DNA of 64,000 nucleotides, from positions 1 through 64,000 of the forward strand of contig NZ_AYLO01000100.1 in assembly GCF_000496735.2 (NCBI RefSeq), read 5' to 3'. The DNA comes from Methyloglobulus morosus KoM1. Lineage in GTDB: Bacteria > Pseudomonadota > Gammaproteobacteria > Methylococcales > Methylomonadaceae. Made by a program: the position numbers and the translations under genes. Under the pieces are notes generated by a model, which saw only the letters and a program-made list of their open reading frames with translations, had not been told where the DNA came from and did no database searches. Below, piece by piece: positions 10,058 through 19,267 of this stretch (the first letter of the stretch is position 1; each line of letters begins with the position of its first letter).

Positions 10058-10629
10058 CGTTTTACCTTTTCATTCGCTTCTGTGATCTTCTTACCCAACG
10101 TGGCCCGCAGGGTAAAGTCGCTATTTTGCTCTACATTAGTTTTATCGGGCGAAATAATGACCCCAAGCTTGGGTGTCCGCAACCAAGAGGAGGCTTCAAC
10201 GGCCCGCATGAAAGCCGAAACCCTGGCATTGGACTGGGTTTTACCATCGAAGGTTATGTCTGCGCCTAATTGAGTGAACTTGGTCAAAAACACCCCGTCT
10301 GGCGTAGTCCTTGGGATCTCGTCGAATAAATGGACGATTTCTGGCCGACTTTCCTGCAACCGTTGCACGAGGTCAATTTTGGAAAGCAGCTTGCTTTTCC
10401 TTTCACCAATACTCTTTACTTCGACAATTTTCGTGTCCAGCAGGGCAATTTCATCTTGCAATAATTTGTTCCTTTGCCCTTGGTGTTCTTTCAGCCCAAG
10501 CATGTAAAGGTGAACCAAACCCATTACGATGACAGTCATTAAGGCGGCCAACCCCAGCAAGGATAAAAATTCCTTTTTCTTTTCTTGGCGCAGTTCTTCC
10601 CGCCATGGGAGTAGATTGATTTTTGCCAT
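10054..10629 (-). CDS. pilN: Type IV pilus assembly protein PilN
   Basis: A 191-residue inner-membrane protein. Its N-terminus, MAKINLLPWREELRQEKK, carries the conserved INLLPWRE motif that binds PilM in the cytoplasm. A membrane segment follows (about 23-43), then a periplasmic coiled coil and fold that dimerise with PilO. The ATG overlaps the last base of the pilM stop, so translation of the operon is tightly coupled. Confidence 0.96.
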   Translation of the reverse strand: MAKINLLPWREELRQEKKKEFLSLLGLAALMTVIVMGLVHLYMLGLKEHQGQRNKLLQDEIALLDTKIVEVKSIGERKSKLLSKIDLVQRLQESRPEIVHLFDEIPRTTPDGVFLTKFTQLGADITFDGKTQSNARVSAFMRAVEASSWLRTPKLGVIISPDKTNVEQNSDFTLRATLGKKITEANEKVKR

Positions 10630-11690
10630 TAATCAAAACTCCTTAATGCCAGTCCGCAAGCCAGCATCATTGCCGGTGCATCCGCACTCAAAGTTTGTGG
10701 TTTTACCTTATTGGAAAGCGCCATGCTGATAAACGGATTTGCTATGTAGGCGGTGATTCCCAGCGTTTGCTCAGTCAGGCTATCAATCCCTGGTAGGGAA
10801 GCACAACCGCCCGCCAGAATAATTCCGTCTACACTCCGGTTCGCACTTGATGATATAAAAAACTGCATGGAGCGGGAAATTTGTTGCACCATGGCTTTTT
10901 TGAATGGCTCTAAAACATCGACAATATAACTCTCCGGCAACCCGCCACGCTTTTTTGCCAGCCCCGCTTCTTCGTACGAAAATCCGTAGCGCCGTTGGAT
11001 TTCTTCAGTAAGCTGCCTTCCGCCGAATCCTTGCTCCCTCGTGTAAACGGTACGCCCATCGTGGACAATATTGAGGGTCGCCATCGTAGCGCCTATGTCC
11101 GCTACGGCATACGTCTTACCTTCAGTGGCACCTTCCAGTTGGTCGGTAAGCAACTTGAATGCGTTCTCTATCGCAAACGCCTCAACGTCGACAATTTTTG
11201 CCTTGATACCTGCCTTGGTTAGGGCTTCAACGCGGTCGTTAACGTTTTCTTTCCTGGATGCCACCAGCAATACATCCAGCATTTGCGGATTGGATTCATT
11301 GACGCCCTGCACTTCAAAATCAAGATTGACCTCGTCAAGCGCGTAAGGGACATATTGTGACGCTTCGTCCATGACTTGTTCTTCAATTTCAATGTCGCCC
11401 AGGGACGCAGGTATGGCAATAACTTTCGACATGACTGCCGAACCAGAAACGGCGACGCAACCCTGTTTTAATTTTGTGCCCGATTGCTTTACCACCAACT
11501 TTACCGCTTCAGCAATCATGTCAATATTGGCCACATTTTTATCGACAAATGCTTCTTGGGGCAAAGGCGCGACGGCATAGCTTTCTACCCGGTATCGGGT
11601 CCCAAGATTACTTAATTCCAGTAACTTGACAGCGGCTGTGCTTATATCCAGACCTAGCACCGAATTCTGTTTCTGATTAAACCAGCTCAT
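10629..11690 (-). CDS. pilM: Type IV pilus assembly ATPase-fold protein PilM
   Basis: A 353-residue cytoplasmic protein of the actin/FtsA superfamily. The N-terminus SVLGLDISTAAVKLLELS is the phosphate-1 loop, ADIGATMATLNI the phosphate-2 loop, and GIILAGGCASLPG the adenosine loop. It recruits PilN and links the pilus machine to the cytoplasmic motor. First gene of the pilMNOPQ operon, divergent from the penicillin-binding protein gene. Confidence 0.96.
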   Translation of the reverse strand: MSWFNQKQNSVLGLDISTAAVKLLELSNLGTRYRVESYAVAPLPQEAFVDKNVANIDMIAEAVKLVVKQSGTKLKQGCVAVSGSAVMSKVIAIPASLGDIEIEEQVMDEASQYVPYALDEVNLDFEVQGVNESNPQMLDVLLVASRKENVNDRVEALTKAGIKAKIVDVEAFAIENAFKLLTDQLEGATEGKTYAVADIGATMATLNIVHDGRTVYTREQGFGGRQLTEEIQRRYGFSYEEAGLAKKRGGLPESYIVDVLEPFKKAMVQQISRSMQFFISSSANRSVDGIILAGGCASLPGIDSLTEQTLGITAYIANPFISMALSNKVKPQTLSADAPAMMLACGLALRSFD

Positions 11691-11946
11691 GAAACGCCCT
11701 TATTTGTTATTTATCCCAGGTTGCAATGCTGTAATCACTGATAGCGTAAAACTATCAAAATTCTACCCGGAAAAGTATAGTAGCCTTTTCAGTTTTCATG
11801 TTAAAAAAATATTCAATTTATTTGTTTCTATTGTTGTTCTATACTCGCTGCCTGATTTTTTTGAAGCATTTAAAGAAACAAAAAGCCGGGTGAGGCCCTT
11901 AAAACCCCTAGCTTGCCAACCGAATAACAACTCACCAGGATTATTT

Positions 11947-14223
11947 GTGCCCCAAAAAACACAAAGCGGCAGCATATTGAAATGGTTCGCTATTTTTTTT
12001 GTTATCGTTGTTATAGGCGTTGCCGCTTTAAGTTACGTCACCTATACCCGCCTGTCCTCTGACTTACCTGACGTAAAGACCTTGCATAATTTCCGGTATG
12101 AAGTACCGTTAAGCGTTTTCAGTAAAGATAATCGGCTGATTGCCCAGTTTGGCGGCAACAAGCGTATGCCCGTTAAGATCGAAGAAGTCCCCAAGCAGCT
12201 CATCAATGCATTCCTTGCCGCTGAAGATGACAATTTTTTTAAACATCCGGGCGTCGATTATAAAGGACTTATAAGGGCCGGATTGCAGCTAGCCTTGACC
12301 GGAAAAAAAAGACAAGGCGGCAGCACAATCACCATGCAGGTGACGCGCAATTTCCTGCTGTCCAATGAAAAAACCTTTACCCGCAAGCTTAAGGAAATCC
12401 TTCTTGCCTTAAAGATAGAACGTGAATATACCAAAGACAAGATTCTTGAACTCTACCTCAACCAAATTTATATGGGCCATAGTGCGTATGGCGTGGTGGC
12501 CGCAGCGCAAACTTATTACGGTAAAGACCTGAACAATTTGACACTCGCCGAGCAAGCCATGATTGCCGGCCTTCCGAAAGCACCATCGGCGTATAATCCC
12601 ATAGCCGATGAGGCCCGTGCACTTGAACGCCGAAATTACGTCTTGCAACGGATGCTTGAGCTTAATTACATCACCCAGGAAGATTATGGTTCCGCTTTAG
12701 CGCAGGATTCAACGGCAAAGCTCCAATATCACTCTTCTGAGGTTTCGGCCCCTTTTATTGCCGAAATGGTTAGGCAATATGTCCATGAAAAATATGGTGA
12801 TGAAGCTTATACATTGGGCTTAAAAGTCTTTACGACCATAGAGCCAGACTTGCAAAACGCGGCTGAACAAGCACTTAGGAATGCGCTGCACACTTACGAT
12901 GAACGTCATGGCTTCCGTCTCCTTGCTCAAGGCATGACGGACCCCAATAAGCCATCCGAAATAATCAACCCTCTCATTGGCGACACGGTAGCGGCCACTG
13001 TCAGCAGTGTTGATAACGACGGCGTAAACGCTCGGCTATATAGCGGCACTCCGATCAAAATTTCATGGAAAAAAATAACCTGGGGCGGAAATAAGCTCAA
13101 AAATTATTTGAGAGCAGGGGCCGCTATACGGGTACGTCAAATAAAAAATGGCCCCTGGACACTGACACAAATACCTGACGTCGAAGGTGCTTTTGTCTCC
13201 CTTAATCCTTCTAATGGCGCTATCTTGGCCTTGGTTGGTGGTTTTGAATTCGACCAGAATAAATTCAACCGCGCTATCCAGGCCAAACGACAACCCGGTT
13301 CAGGTTTCAAACCCATTATTTACACAACAGCTCTTGAAGAAGGCTATACCGCTGCCAGCATGGTCAATGACGCACCGCTGGCAATCTTTGACCCTGGCCT
13401 GGGAAGAATCTGGAAGCCAGAGAATTTCACCAGAAAATTCTATGGCCCAACCAGCCTTAGAAAAGGCTTAACCTATTCAAGAAATATGGTAGCCATCCAG
13501 TTGCTGAAAGAAATGGGCATCGCCAAAGGTATCGCCACTGGCTTGCGTTTTGGTTTTGCCAAAGAACAATTACCTTACGGGTTATCACTTGCCTTGGGCA
13601 GCGGCTATGCATCGCCATTGCAGATGGCCCGCATGTATTCGGTTTTTGCAAATGGCGGTTTTTTGGTGGACCCTTACTTTATCGAACGCGTTGAATCGCA
13701 CGAAGGCACGGTCATTTTCCAGACCAATCCCAAAACTGCTTGCGATGCATGCCAAAACCAAGCGCCAAGGATTATCTCGCCTGGCATTAACTACGTCATG
13801 AATTCGATGATGCAGGATGTGGTAAAAATGGGGACAGCAACTGATGCCAATATCCTGGGACGCAACGATTTGGCGGGGAAAACAGGCACTACAAATGACC
13901 AGCGTGATGCATGGTTCAACGGGTTCGTACCCACACATGTCGCATCTACCTGGGTCGGCTTCGATAATTTCAAACCGCTAGGGCATTATGAAACAGGGGG
14001 GGCGGCTGCGTTACCCATGTGGATTGAATATATGCGCACCGCCCTTAAAGACACACCGATCGCAACATTTAATCCACCTGACGACGTATATATGAAAGGT
14101 ACGGAATACGTCCAAAAAGGTGTCGCACTTAAGAATTTATCGCCGATTTCCTCCGCCAAAAAATCGGCTGCGGAAGCAACCAAGAAATTGATCAAGGAAA
14201 AACCGATGGAAGCGCTGTTTTAG
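11947..14223 (+). CDS. mrcA: Bifunctional penicillin-binding protein 1A
   Basis: A class A peptidoglycan synthase. The frame is open from an ATG at 11689, but that start overlaps pilM and its first 86 codons look like non-coding leader. A GTG at 11947 with AGGA at 11937-11940 gives 758 residues starting just before the membrane anchor, as expected. The transglycosylase domain follows (Glu93 in AAEDDNFFKHPGVD, then GGSTITMQV). The transpeptidase domain has Ser452-x-x-Lys455 in PGSGFKP, SRN in TYSRNM, and Lys645-Thr-Gly-Thr. An OB-like domain lies between them. Divergence from pilMNOPQ is a common gammaproteobacterial arrangement. The start choice is inference; the family is certain. Confidence 0.95.
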   Translation: MPQKTQSGSILKWFAIFFVIVVIGVAALSYVTYTRLSSDLPDVKTLHNFRYEVPLSVFSKDNRLIAQFGGNKRMPVKIEEVPKQLINAFLAAEDDNFFKHPGVDYKGLIRAGLQLALTGKKRQGGSTITMQVTRNFLLSNEKTFTRKLKEILLALKIEREYTKDKILELYLNQIYMGHSAYGVVAAAQTYYGKDLNNLTLAEQAMIAGLPKAPSAYNPIADEARALERRNYVLQRMLELNYITQEDYGSALAQDSTAKLQYHSSEVSAPFIAEMVRQYVHEKYGDEAYTLGLKVFTTIEPDLQNAAEQALRNALHTYDERHGFRLLAQGMTDPNKPSEIINPLIGDTVAATVSSVDNDGVNARLYSGTPIKISWKKITWGGNKLKNYLRAGAAIRVRQIKNGPWTLTQIPDVEGAFVSLNPSNGAILALVGGFEFDQNKFNRAIQAKRQPGSGFKPIIYTTALEEGYTAASMVNDAPLAIFDPGLGRIWKPENFTRKFYGPTSLRKGLTYSRNMVAIQLLKEMGIAKGIATGLRFGFAKEQLPYGLSLALGSGYASPLQMARMYSVFANGGFLVDPYFIERVESHEGTVIFQTNPKTACDACQNQAPRIISPGINYVMNSMMQDVVKMGTATDANILGRNDLAGKTGTTNDQRDAWFNGFVPTHVASTWVGFDNFKPLGHYETGGAAALPMWIEYMRTALKDTPIATFNPPDDVYMKGTEYVQKGVALKNLSPISSAKKSAAEATKKLIKEKPMEALF

Positions 14224-14238
14224 CGCTTCCATCTTTTT
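14205..14238. terminator. Intrinsic terminator at the mrcA / rpmE convergence
   Basis: GATGGAAGCGCT (14205-14216) pairs perfectly with AGCGCTTCCATC (14222-14233) around the mrcA stop codon, followed by TTTTT on the plus strand. The 12-bp stem overlaps the last mrcA codons. It is a clear terminator for mrcA and may also limit antisense reading from rpmE. Confidence 0.85.
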
Positions 14239-14263
14239 AGTAAAAAATTAAAACCGGGAAAGC

Positions 14264-14464
14264 TTACTTACCGTATTTTTTACGGAATTTATCAACCCGC
14301 CCAGCGGTATCAACAACCCGTTGTTTGCCGGTATAAAACGGATGGCAGGAAGAACAAACTTCGATTTGCAAGTCCTTAGTGAGCACGGAGCCGGTGGTAA
14401 AAGTATTGCCGCAACCGCAGGTCACAGTAATTTGTTTGTATGCTGGGTGAATTTCGGGTTTCAT
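14264..14464 (-). CDS. rpmE: 50S ribosomal protein L31 (zinc-binding form)
   Basis: A 66-residue large-subunit protein. It has the zinc-ligand cysteines of the C+ form (TCGCGNTF and [14 protein letters not shown]) and the typical C-terminus [14 protein letters not shown]. Monocistronic, convergent with mrcA. Confidence 0.97.
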   Translation of the reverse strand: MKPEIHPAYKQITVTCGCGNTFTTGSVLTKDLQIEVCSSCHPFYTGKQRVVDTAGRVDKFRKKYGK

Positions 14465-14554
14465 AGCTTATAGTCCGCTGATAAAGTTACTGCTTGTAAT
14501 TTAACCCAATATGATACGTTTTCCATTGTTAAACCGCAACCTCAAAATTAATCC

Positions 14555-15322
14555 ATGCGAATAATTACCCTGAACGCCAATGGTATTCGTTCAGCAGAAC
14601 GCAAGAATTTCTTTCTGTGGATGCAAGCCCAACAGCCGGATATCGTCTGCCTGCAAGAAACCAAAGCGCAATTGCACCAGCTTGATTCCGATGTTTTTTG
14701 CCCGGTCGGTTATCATTGTTATTATCACGATGCCCAGAAAAAAGGTTACAGCGGTGTCGCCATCTATAGCAAAAAGAAACCCACGGAAATTATCGAAGGT
14801 CTCGGCTGGCCGGATATGGATACCGAAGGCCGATTTATCGAAGCGCGGTTCGGCAATCTCAGCGTCATTTCCCTCTACTTACCCTCTGGCTCATCAGGCG
14901 AAGAACGGCAGGCCATTAAATTCAGCTTCATGGAACGCTTCATGCCGTTTTTAATGGCATGGGGGAAGAATGGGCGGGATTACATCATTTGCGGCGATTG
15001 GAACATCGCCCACAAAGCAATTGACCTAAAAAACTGGCGCGGCAACCAAAAAAACTCAGGCTTCTTACCGGAAGAACGGGCTTGGATGGATGAGTTACTA
15101 ACCAGCGGCCATTGGCTGGATGCGTTCAGGGAGATCAACCAAGAAGGAGACCAATACACTTGGTGGTCAAACCGGGGACAAGCCTGGGCTAAAAACGTCG
15201 GCTGGCGGATTGATTACCAGATTGTCAGTGCGGCGCTTAAAGACAAGATCAAAACAACCAGCATTTATAAGGACGAACGGTTTTCTGACCATGCGCCGTT
15301 GATTGTTGATTATGATTTGTAA
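14555..15322 (+). CDS. xth: Exodeoxyribonuclease III
   Basis: A 255-residue Mg-dependent AP endonuclease / 3'-exonuclease of base excision repair. Motifs of the EEP superfamily are complete: LNANGIRSA, the metal-binding Glu in CLQETKAQ, ICGDWNIAHKAID with the catalytic Asp and Asn, and the terminal SDHAPL His. Several paralogues (xthA, exoA types) exist, so the subtype is not fixed. It stands alone between divergent rpmE and the small protein at 15402. Confidence 0.94.
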   Translation: MRIITLNANGIRSAERKNFFLWMQAQQPDIVCLQETKAQLHQLDSDVFCPVGYHCYYHDAQKKGYSGVAIYSKKKPTEIIEGLGWPDMDTEGRFIEARFGNLSVISLYLPSGSSGEERQAIKFSFMERFMPFLMAWGKNGRDYIICGDWNIAHKAIDLKNWRGNQKNSGFLPEERAWMDELLTSGHWLDAFREINQEGDQYTWWSNRGQAWAKNVGWRIDYQIVSAALKDKIKTTSIYKDERFSDHAPLIVDYDL

Positions 15323-15401
15323 TTAATGCCTAGTTGATTGCGAGAGCTCGAAAGACTGTTTGAGAGAAGTTCTAGCGGTTTCACAATATTCCATCATTTT
15401 T

Positions 15402-15749
15402 TTAATGCTTCTTAATGTCGGCAGAATAATATTCCCCATGCTGATAGTTCTTATTTTCATCTTGCTCCGAATAATCAACCAACAATTTATCCTCAGAAGT
15501 TACAACGATACGAAACCTGTGTGGTTCAAACCAATCTGCACCTGTAGCCGATGCATCCCTTACTAAAAGACCCTTCGGCAGGGTGAAAACTGCATCCCTC
15601 CCATTGAAATAGCCTACTTTTAAGTCTTTCGAAAGCACACCAAGCTTACCATTTGGTTTTTCGGCACAGCCTTCAAGGCTCAAGTATGTAACTAAAGCCA
15701 TTAGTACAATGTTCAGCAGAATCGATCCAATTAATGCAAAGATTTTCAT
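15402..15749 (-). CDS. Small membrane-anchored or exported protein of unknown function
   Basis: A 115-residue protein I do not recognise. Residues 5-25 form a hydrophobic segment (IGSILLNIVLMALVTYLSLEG), either a signal anchor or a signal peptide; Cys28 follows but the context is not a good lipobox. The rest is a soluble, charged domain of about 85 residues with alternating hydrophobic residues suggesting beta strands. The acidic C-terminus (SEQDENKNYQHGEYYSAD) is unusual. It lies between xth and the permease gene, with no operon partner. Confidence 0.6.
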   Translation of the reverse strand: MKIFALIGSILLNIVLMALVTYLSLEGCAEKPNGKLGVLSKDLKVGYFNGRDAVFTLPKGLLVRDASATGADWFEPHRFRIVVTSEDKLLVDYSEQDENKNYQHGEYYSADIKKH

Positions 15750-15812
15750 ACTGTTGTAATATAAGGCATTAATTGTTAAGAAGAATTTAAAAGCGAAGGA
15801 TTAATAAACAGT

Positions 15813-17042
15813 CTATTCTTTCTCATCCCACGGCGCAACCTTAAACAGCAACAACATCCCCGGAATGGCAATAAAAAAACAAATCAAAAAAAACGTGTTC
15901 CAGCCTAACCATTCCACCATATAACCCGTGGCGGCATTGGCGAAGGTGCGCGGGACAGCGGCAAGGCTGGTAAACAAGGCAAATTGGGTGGCGGTATAAA
16001 GCGGATGGGTAGCACGGGCGATGAAGGCCACAAAAGCCGACGTTCCTAATCCTACGCCTAACGCTTCTACGCCAATCACCACTGCCAACCAGAGGTGACT
16101 ATGTCCTACCATCGCAAGCCAGGCAAACCCTAATATAGCGAGCATTTGCACGGCACCGAAAAGCCACAAGGCCCGGTTGATTCCCAGCCGTATCATCCAC
16201 ACACCACCCAACAGTCCACCGATGACGCTAGGCCATAACCCCGCATTTTTGGCGATTAGGCCGATCTCGGTTTTGCTGAATCCCATGTCGAGATAAAACG
16301 GCGTTGCCAAGGCAGTCGCCATGCTGTCGCCCAGTTTGTAAAAAAAGATGAACGCCAATATGAGCAATGCGGGTTTTATGCCACGGCTACGGAATTCTTC
16401 AAACGGCTCAACCACTGCCGCCCTCAATGTCTTTGGCGCACCTTTAAGTTCCGGTTCGTTGACCAACAGCGTCATGACGATCCCTGGCAACATGAACAAG
16501 GCGGTGATGAGGTAGACGCTACTCCAAGGCAAATGGTCGGCCAGCACCAGGGACAATGCCCCAGGCACCAAGCCGGCAATTTTGTACGCATTGACATGGA
16601 TGGCATTGCCCAGGCCGAGTTCTTCTTCCAGCAATAACTCGCGGCGATAGGCATCCAACACAATGTCTTGCGAGGCACTAAAGAAAGCGACGATGATAGA
16701 CAAGTAAGCGATAGCCCATAAGTCCAGCTTGGGGTGCAAATAACCAAAGGTCGGAATCACCAATAGCAACGCAATCTGAGTAATGATTAACCACCCGCGC
16801 CGACGACCCAAGGGGGGAATGTATCGGTCAAACAAAGGTGACCACAGGAATTTCCAGGTGAACGGCAATTGGATCAACGCAAATAAGCCGATGGATTTCA
16901 GGTCCACACCTTCCGAACGCAACCAGGCAGGCACCAGGCTTATCAGGATATACAGCGGCAAGCCGGAGCTGAAGCCCGTGAAGATGCAAATCAGCATACG
17001 CCTGTTAAACAACGAATCGCGGAGAGTTGCTTTATCTGTCAT
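15813..17042 (-). CDS. AmpG-like MFS permease (muropeptide transporter family)
   Basis: A 409-residue polytopic membrane protein with about 12 hydrophobic segments. The start (FTGFSSGLPLYILISLVPAW) and the loop FTWKFLWSPLFDRYIPP are the hallmarks of the AmpG group, which imports anhydro-muropeptides for peptidoglycan recycling. AAGGT lies about 10 bases before the ATG. No beta-lactamase or ampD gene is adjacent, so the substrate is assigned by family only. AmpG paralogues with other substrates are known in methanotroph-like genomes and cannot be excluded. Confidence 0.85.
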   Translation of the reverse strand: MTDKATLRDSLFNRRMLICIFTGFSSGLPLYILISLVPAWLRSEGVDLKSIGLFALIQLPFTWKFLWSPLFDRYIPPLGRRRGWLIITQIALLLVIPTFGYLHPKLDLWAIAYLSIIVAFFSASQDIVLDAYRRELLLEEELGLGNAIHVNAYKIAGLVPGALSLVLADHLPWSSVYLITALFMLPGIVMTLLVNEPELKGAPKTLRAAVVEPFEEFRSRGIKPALLILAFIFFYKLGDSMATALATPFYLDMGFSKTEIGLIAKNAGLWPSVIGGLLGGVWMIRLGINRALWLFGAVQMLAILGFAWLAMVGHSHLWLAVVIGVEALGVGLGTSAFVAFIARATHPLYTATQFALFTSLAAVPRTFANAATGYMVEWLGWNTFFLICFFIAIPGMLLLFKVAPWDEKE

Positions 17043-17104
17043 CGAGTGACCTTAATTCCCGAGAGTGCACGAATGCCATCGCATTGTAAAATTTTGCAGG
17101 CGGC

Positions 17105-17566
17105 CTATTCATTCAGGATGAGGCGCAGGGGAATCATGTCAGAAAACCTGAAGCCATGCCTTTGATAAAAACGATGCGCCGCCGCATTAACACGATCCGT
17201 GAGCAAGGTAATACGCTTGCATCCGTTCAAACGCGCGAATTGAATGGCTTGTTCCAAAAGCAGGGAGCCCACGCCGACACCCCTAACATGGGGGGAAACC
17301 ACCATATCTTCCAGTAGGGCAACGCGGTCGCCTAGCACAGTCGATATCGTGTACAGAAGACTGACCATGCCTACAACGTGGTTGTCTTGGCGGGCGACAA
17401 CAATAAGCCCGACATCCGGGCTGATAATGATGCGCGCCAAACCACGGCTTTGTGCTTCGCGATTGGGTGCAAAATCCGCTTCTTGAGCAAACAAGAGATG
17501 TAACAGCTCACAAAGCGCGGGGATGTCAGAAGTGTCCGCAGGCGTAATTTGAATTGCCTTGTCCAT
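17105..17566 (-). CDS. GNAT family N-acetyltransferase
   Basis: A 153-residue acetyl-CoA-dependent acyltransferase. The GNAT fold is recognisable from ALLEDMVVSPHVRGVGVGSLLLEQ: beta-4 followed by the pyrophosphate-binding loop RGVGVG near residue 97. HRFYQRHGFRFSD is the usual C-terminal motif. Substrate unknown. It lies upstream of and on the same strand as the AmpG-like gene, about 60 bases apart, and could be co-transcribed with it. Confidence 0.88.
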   Translation of the reverse strand: MDKAIQITPADTSDIPALCELLHLLFAQEADFAPNREAQSRGLARIIISPDVGLIVVARQDNHVVGMVSLLYTISTVLGDRVALLEDMVVSPHVRGVGVGSLLLEQAIQFARLNGCKRITLLTDRVNAAAHRFYQRHGFRFSDMIPLRLILNE

Positions 17567-17681
17567 TAATAGCGGCGGTTAACCATTTAAGTTAGGCAAC
17601 AATGCCATGCCCTATTGCCTGTTCGCTTCTAGCGGAAATACCATACTTACGCCACCAAATCCCAAGAGCGAAGCTATCGAT

Positions 17682-17719
17682 AAAAATAAAATCGGGGTCA
17701 ATTGCAATTGGCCCCGACT
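17682..17719 (-). terminator. Intrinsic terminator downstream of nhaD
   Basis: On the minus strand GTCGGGGCCAATTG pairs with CAATTGACCCCGAT (one G-A mismatch in an otherwise long stem), followed by a T-rich run TTTATTTTTATC. It begins about 38 bases after the nhaD stop. Confidence 0.75.
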
Positions 17720-17756
17720 TAATTCAAACATCAGCCAGTTTGGCTAGATCGTTCTA

Positions 17757-19118
17757 TCAGCCATTAATCAGGTAATGCGCAAAAATACTGCCCGCATAAC
17801 CCGCCGCAATGGCAGGTGTCCATTTCAAGTGGCTGAAAAAGGTGTACTTGTGGTCGGATTGCCCCATCAGCGCAACACCCGCAGCCGAACCGACCGACAA
17901 CAAGGACCCACCCACCCCAGCGGTCAATGTCACTAGCAACCATTGGTACAAATCCATATCCAAGTTCATGTTCAATACCGCAAACATCACGGGAATATTA
18001 TCGACCACTGCCGAGATCAACCCGACCAGGATATTGGCCGTGGTTGGGCCAAGCGTGTCGTACATCGCGCCAGACAGCAATTCCAGGTAGCCGATATAAC
18101 CCAAACCACCGACTGCAAACACAACCCCAAAGAAAAACAACAAAGTATCCCATTCGGCATTGCGAACATGATCGAAAATGGTAAAACGTTTGTCGCCTTC
18201 TACGGTAACATTGATTTTTAGATAATAGCCATAAAGCATCAAAACAGACAAACCCACCATCATCCCCATGAAAGGCGGCAAATGCAGGACTTGTTTAAAA
18301 CTGACCGCCGATGCAATCGTTGCCAAAAACATGAAGCAGATGACCAAAGCACCTGGCTTAAGTTGTACAGCCACTTCATTGGTTGCCGCTGGCTGTTCGT
18401 CCGGTAACGCAAAATACATCACCGCTGCCGGGATGCCATAATTGACCGCAGATGGGATAAATAATTTAAAGAAATCAAAAAACTCAGCGTATTCGGCCTG
18501 CCAAACCATCAAGGTGGTAATATCACCAAATGGACAGAAAGCACCGCCGGCATTCGCGGCAATAACGAGATTCACAAAGCCCATACTGATGAATTTTTCA
18601 TTACCTTTGCCCACCGCAGAAACCACCGCGCCAATGAGCAGTGCAGCCGTCAGGTTGTCGGCCACGGACGAGAGGAAGAAAGTGGTAATGCCCGTAATCA
18701 CAAATAATTGCCGATAACCGAATTGCTTCCTGACCAGCCAGGAACGCAAGGCCTCAAACACGTCCCGCTCAGACATGGAATTAATATACGTCATGGCAGT
18801 CAGCAGAAACAGCATCAGCTCGGCATATTCTTTCAGGTTATATTCGAATGCCTTGTGCATGTCCTCCGCAGAAACACCCGCTTCTTTGGAAAGAATGGCC
18901 GCATGGGCCCAGATAATCCCGGCGGCCAGAATCACTGGCTTGGACTTGCTCAAATGGGTAAATTCCTCGGTCATCACGAACGCATAAGCAATGATAAAAA
19001 TCAATACCGTATAAATGCCCCGTTGTGTCCCCGTCAGCCCCAATGTATCAAAATCTGCGGCCATCGCCATTTCCGGCAATAACAGCGCGAACAATAAGAC
19101 GAATAAAAATCGCAACAC
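17757..19118 (-). CDS. nhaD: Na+/H+ antiporter NhaD
   Basis: A 453-residue inner-membrane antiporter of the ion transporter superfamily. It would exchange cytoplasmic Na+ (or Li+) for protons, supporting pH and salt homeostasis. A signal-like first segment (MLRFLFVLLFALLLPEMAMA) is followed by about 12 more membrane helices. The NhaD/ArsB-like stretches SSVADNLTAALLIGAVVSAV and NAGGAFCPFGDITTLMVWQ contain the polar residues typical of the transport core. The start is the GTG at 19118, with AAGGAAGGGG just upstream. Divergent from the reductase gene. Confidence 0.93.
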   Translation of the reverse strand: MLRFLFVLLFALLLPEMAMAADFDTLGLTGTQRGIYTVLIFIIAYAFVMTEEFTHLSKSKPVILAAGIIWAHAAILSKEAGVSAEDMHKAFEYNLKEYAELMLFLLTAMTYINSMSERDVFEALRSWLVRKQFGYRQLFVITGITTFFLSSVADNLTAALLIGAVVSAVGKGNEKFISMGFVNLVIAANAGGAFCPFGDITTLMVWQAEYAEFFDFFKLFIPSAVNYGIPAAVMYFALPDEQPAATNEVAVQLKPGALVICFMFLATIASAVSFKQVLHLPPFMGMMVGLSVLMLYGYYLKINVTVEGDKRFTIFDHVRNAEWDTLLFFFGVVFAVGGLGYIGYLELLSGAMYDTLGPTTANILVGLISAVVDNIPVMFAVLNMNLDMDLYQWLLVTLTAGVGGSLLSVGSAAGVALMGQSDHKYTFFSHLKWTPAIAAGYAGSIFAHYLING

Positions 19119-19267
19119 AATCCCCTTCCTTATGTCTGTAATTATAAAAATGAAAAATTTAAGCCGATAATGGTATCACTAAACCAATAAATTTTGTCAT
19201 TTTAAGACGCACAGTATATGATTGAAAGTCTTGATGAACGACCAGCAAAGGCCACGAAAAGCCCACT

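Noticed and set aside
11689-11946. Upstream extension of PBP1A
   Set aside because: No ribosome binding site and no family-like sequence before GTG 11947; treated as leader.
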